A stretch of 64,000 nucleotides of DNA, taken from NCBI RefSeq assembly GCF_016901695.1, contig NZ_JACJKS010000001.1, positions 124,001 to 188,000 on the forward strand, in the 5' to 3' direction. The position numbers and the translations under genes were made by a program. The DNA comes from Mordavella massiliensis (GTDB lineage: Bacteria > Bacillota > Clostridia > Lachnospirales > Lachnospiraceae). The notes beneath the pieces were generated by a model, which saw nothing but the letters and a program-made list of their open reading frames with translations, had not been told where the DNA came from and made no database searches. Numbering within the stretch: position 1 is the stretch's first letter; every line of letters begins with the position of its first letter. Shown piece after piece: positions 61,851 to 64,000 of this stretch.

Positions 61851-62301
61851 CAGGCCGCAATCACCGGAAATGCCAAAAAGAATGCCGGACCACATGATAA
61901 AGAGGGATAAGGAACTATCTAACGGCTGACAGACAGGTTGTAATAACAGAAAGCGGGTATATCACGAAATGCGGTATATCCGCTTTGTTACGCAATAGAA
62001 CGCCGTTTTTGAGGGATTGAATATAAACACCTTACCCCTCTGTTTTCGAGCCCGCAAAGCCGTATAAATCAAGGCTTTTTTAACCCCTAAATGACCACAA
62101 GACACCTATGATAGATAGAGGGCGCAAGCGGTCTTTCCGTTTGCGCCCTCTTGTCTGCCTGTGAGCAAAGACGGGAAAAGCCGTCAAGGGCGCGAAGCGT
62201 TCATCTTGACCCTTGACGGCTTTTCTTGGCTTTGCTATTTCCTCATAAGGTCAAGAAAAGTTTGTCGACATAGCGGTATTTATATTTATCCGAGAAAAAA
62301 T
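61851..62301. other. gene-free junction between high-GC backbone and low-GC accessory DNA
   Basis: No gene is supported in this ~450-base stretch. GC content falls after about 61930. It contains a terminator-like hairpin GAGGGCGCAA...TTGCGCCCTC (about 62127-62154). It also holds a long inverted repeat with CCGTCAAGGG / CCCTTGACGG arms (about 62180-62221). Such structures are common at ends of integrative elements in gut Firmicutes; I could not fix an attachment site. Confidence 0.5.
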
Positions 62302-62344
62302 AAAAGAGCCGATAACCGCATTTTGATCTGCGTGTTATCGGCTC
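62302..62344 (-). terminator. terminator of the TetR/CPBP/KTR cassette
   Basis: AGAGCCGATAAC and GTTATCGGCTCT arms with the inner GC-rich loop, followed by a minus-strand TTTTATTTTTT-like tail. Confidence 0.85.
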
Positions 62345-62529
62345 TGCGTCTGTGCGTCTGGCTCTTTGATAACTGTGGTATTCAGATGTTTTACATTGAT
62401 TAAAGTCTCTTGTCTACACTTAGGACAGAACAGCGGAAAATATTTTAGTTCTGTGTCCCCACGGATTTTCAGCCTTGTCTTATTTCCGCAAACAGGGCAG
62501 CGCAACCATTCTGAAATCACATTTTCCAT
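62335..62529 (-). CDS. cysteine-rich KTR-domain protein
   Basis: A 64-residue protein with two Cys pairs (WLRCPVCGNKTRLKIR and FPLFCPKCRQETLINV), the zinc-ribbon-like cysteine-rich KTR family that is common in conjugative elements of Firmicutes, often beside resistance cassettes. It has a GGGAGG ribosome site in the end of the CPBP gene and starts one base after its stop. Confidence 0.9.
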   Translation of the reverse strand: MENVISEWLRCPVCGNKTRLKIRGDTELKYFPLFCPKCRQETLINVKHLNTTVIKEPDAQTQSR

Positions 62530-62530
62530 A

Positions 62531-63280
62531 TCAGTTATCCTCCCTGTCGTAATACTGATTTTTAGGGAGTGTCTTTATGAGAATAAATGAATAAGTAATA
62601 GTAATTGCAAACAGTACCAACTGGAAGATGATACGCTTTTCTATCGTCAATCCTACCACATTTGCAAAAACACTTGTGATGTTAATTGCGGAGTGCGTAA
62701 TTATGCAAGGGAACAAACTACCGCCACGATAATAAAGAATGACAAACAGAAAACCAATCGCAATCGCCCCTGTAACTTGAAGTAAGTTTTCTGCTATTCC
62801 CGCACCACTGCCATTCACCAAGTTTAATAAATGTCCCAAACCAAATGTAACACTTGAAATGATAATTGCCGTTTTTACATTGTCTTTTGCTATCGCTTTG
62901 AAAAGCAGTCCTCTAAAAATAACTTCTTCTAAAAATCCAACCCAAAGCATACAGGCAATATAGCAGACAGTTCCTGCCAAGTTCAAATTAAACGCCGCTC
63001 CGTTCCAAAAATTTCTTGTGGCTAAAATTATCAAGGGAATATAGAACAGAAAGCGGCTGGCAGATATAGGAGATTTGCAAAGCCCATATCGTTTTAGTAA
63101 GTTATTTTTTCGAATAAAAACCAAGAGGATCACGGACTGTAATATAGAAAAAATTGCACTTGCAGAATATTCAACCCCTATTTTTTCATTTAGTGGATTG
63201 GCTAAAGATTGCAGCACACAATAAATCACAATCCACACAATCGCAAAAGTCAGTTCGTTTTTTTCGTATAGTTTTCTCAT
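62531..63280 (-). CDS. CPBP-family intramembrane glutamic endopeptidase (CAAX-type)
   Basis: A 249-residue, multi-span membrane protein. The catalytic motifs GFLEEVIFRGLLF, GLGHLLNLV and IITHSAINI are all present. CPBP proteases act in bacteriocin immunity, peptide maturation and stress. Its codon use is AT-rich, unlike the backbone. Start overlaps the TetR gene stop (ATGA), so the two are coupled. Confidence 0.92.
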   Translation of the reverse strand: MRKLYEKNELTFAIVWIVIYCVLQSLANPLNEKIGVEYSASAIFSILQSVILLVFIRKNNLLKRYGLCKSPISASRFLFYIPLIILATRNFWNGAAFNLNLAGTVCYIACMLWVGFLEEVIFRGLLFKAIAKDNVKTAIIISSVTFGLGHLLNLVNGSGAGIAENLLQVTGAIAIGFLFVILYYRGGSLFPCIITHSAINITSVFANVVGLTIEKRIIFQLVLFAITITYSFILIKTLPKNQYYDREDN

Positions 63281-63849
63281 TTCGTTTCCTCCTGTGTTGC
63301 TAATATTGCCCCTCTGTAAGCCCGTTCTAAATGAGATTTTATGAGTTCTTCATCATACTCCAAAGAATTGTTGGCTATGATACTCGCATATCCGTGAGCA
63401 AATAAAAAAACTGTCAAAAAAATTTCTTTCACTTGCTCTATACTTCCTCCGACTGCTCCTTGCATTGCCAAAAGAACAGGCGCAAGTTCTTCGGCATCTA
63501 TCATTTCAAGCAAAGTCGTTCCATTAAAAAAGTTCGATTGAAAAAGGAAGCGGAACAAATGCGGTTCTTCAATCGCAAAGCGGATATAATTCAACCCAAT
63601 TCCAAGCATAACGCCTTTCTGCGGGCTTTTAATATTCATTAGATATTCTGTATGATAGTCGTCTGCTTTTGCATAAGCCGCTTTTTTCAATTCTTCAATC
63701 GTTGCAAAATGGTACATGACTGGCTGTGTGGAGCAGTTCAGTTTCTTTGCAACAGTTCTTGCATTGATGTTTTCCGCTCCTGCTTCACGGGCTATCTCAA
63801 AAGCAGCGTCAATAACCATATCTTTTGTCACTTTTACTTTTGGTGGCAT
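63277..63849 (-). CDS. TetR/AcrR-family regulator
   Basis: A 190-residue repressor with the N-terminal helix-turn-helix (MVIDAAFEIAREAGAENINA, TVAKKLNCSTQPVMYHF) and a variable ligand-binding half. First gene of the low-GC cassette with CPBP and KTR genes. A near-perfect palindrome sits at the transcription start, so autoregulation is likely. Ligand unknown. Confidence 0.92.
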   Translation of the reverse strand: MPPKVKVTKDMVIDAAFEIAREAGAENINARTVAKKLNCSTQPVMYHFATIEELKKAAYAKADDYHTEYLMNIKSPQKGVMLGIGLNYIRFAIEEPHLFRFLFQSNFFNGTTLLEMIDAEELAPVLLAMQGAVGGSIEQVKEIFLTVFLFAHGYASIIANNSLEYDEELIKSHLERAYRGAILATQEETK

Positions 63850-63870
63850 AAGTACTTTCCTTTCGAAAAA

Positions 63871-63896
63871 TCATTAATGTTATATAACAATGATTA
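63871..63896. promoter_or_regulatory. candidate operator of the TetR-type regulator
   Basis: The perfect palindrome TGTTATATAACA (63878-63889) is framed by ATCATT / AATGAT, placed just downstream of the -10 box. Confidence 0.65.
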
Positions 63897-63921
63897 TATA
63901 TCAAAACTCAATGAATGTCAA
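63893..63921 (-). promoter_or_regulatory. promoter of the TetR/CPBP/KTR operon
   Basis: Minus-strand TTGACA (63916-63921), 17 bases, TATAAT (63893-63898): full consensus. Confidence 0.88.
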
Positions 63922-64000
63922 TAGGGTTAGGAACATTCTGTGGAGTGTTTTGAATAGGCTTTTCTGAAGTTTTTTCAAAAACTTTCTCAAAACTTTGGCA

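Overview
The window is a roughly 58% GC chromosomal segment from a spore-forming Clostridia species, most likely a high-GC Lachnospiraceae. The case rests on SpoVG, RicT and BofA with YaaL, a CotS-like kinase, a T-box-controlled short prolyl-tRNA synthetase, a GlgC/GlgD pair, a CcpA-era MsmK-type orphan sugar ATPase and many Lachnospiraceae-type conserved hypotheticals. No tRNA or rRNA gene, prophage or CRISPR array was seen.

Layout. 1-5.3 kb: edge of a CotS-like kinase, CCA-adding enzyme, proS with its T-box leader, an RluA-type pseudouridine synthase, a small Nif11-like protein and spoVG. 5.4-9.3 kb: glgCD divergent from murC. 9.5-12.8 kb: a DnaD protein, a DnaC-type helicase loader and a long PRPP synthetase, facing a YhaN/YhaO-like nuclease pair, a VanRS-like two-component system and asnS. 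18.9-24.3 kb: a small membrane protein, a secreted DUF1002 protein with hexapeptide repeats, a thioredoxin-like protein, trmB and glgB. 24.4-35.4 kb: a 957-residue TPR/acidic/AAA protein, an AT-rich promoter-to-terminator unit with only tiny ORFs, an ECF sigma factor with a membrane beta-propeller partner, a YbhJ-like hydratase, a type I toxin-antitoxin locus, a PucR-like regulator with a tiny membrane protein, and a sigma-4-like protein. 35.6-43.7 kb: an MsmK ATPase, then a long operon (pgi, YaaO-like decarboxylase, guanylate-kinase-like protein, holB, ricT, trmN6-like, rsmI) that mirrors the Bacillus yaaO-to-yabC order. 43.8-52.7 kb: mtnN, an Rpn-like nuclease, a TSCPD protein, secreted proteins, murG, a second sigma factor, a HIT protein, a histidine kinase and a rhomboid protease. 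52.8-61.2 kb: a complete Tad/Flp pilus operon read leftward. 61.3-61.9 kb: bofA and yaaL. From about 61.9 kb the base composition drops and a TetR/CPBP/Cys-rich KTR cassette follows, which looks like the edge of a mobile element.

How the parts connect. Glycogen synthesis (glgC, glgD, glgB) is split over two sites, and two unrelated terminators (spoVG, glgB) are followed by the same 39-bp repeat. Translation genes (cca, proS, asnS, trmB, rsmI, trmN6-like, rluA-type) and cell-wall genes (murC, murG) are scattered. The Tad operon has its own promoter over an inverted repeat, encodes every expected core part, and carries a REP-like inverted pair translated into one minor pilin that also ends in two Cys/His modules. 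The most novel-looking items are the orphan transcription unit at 27.4-28.1 kb, the type I toxin-antitoxin locus at 33.3-33.6 kb, the Cys/His-tailed pseudopilin, the hexapeptide-repeat DUF1002 protein and the post-terminator repeat.
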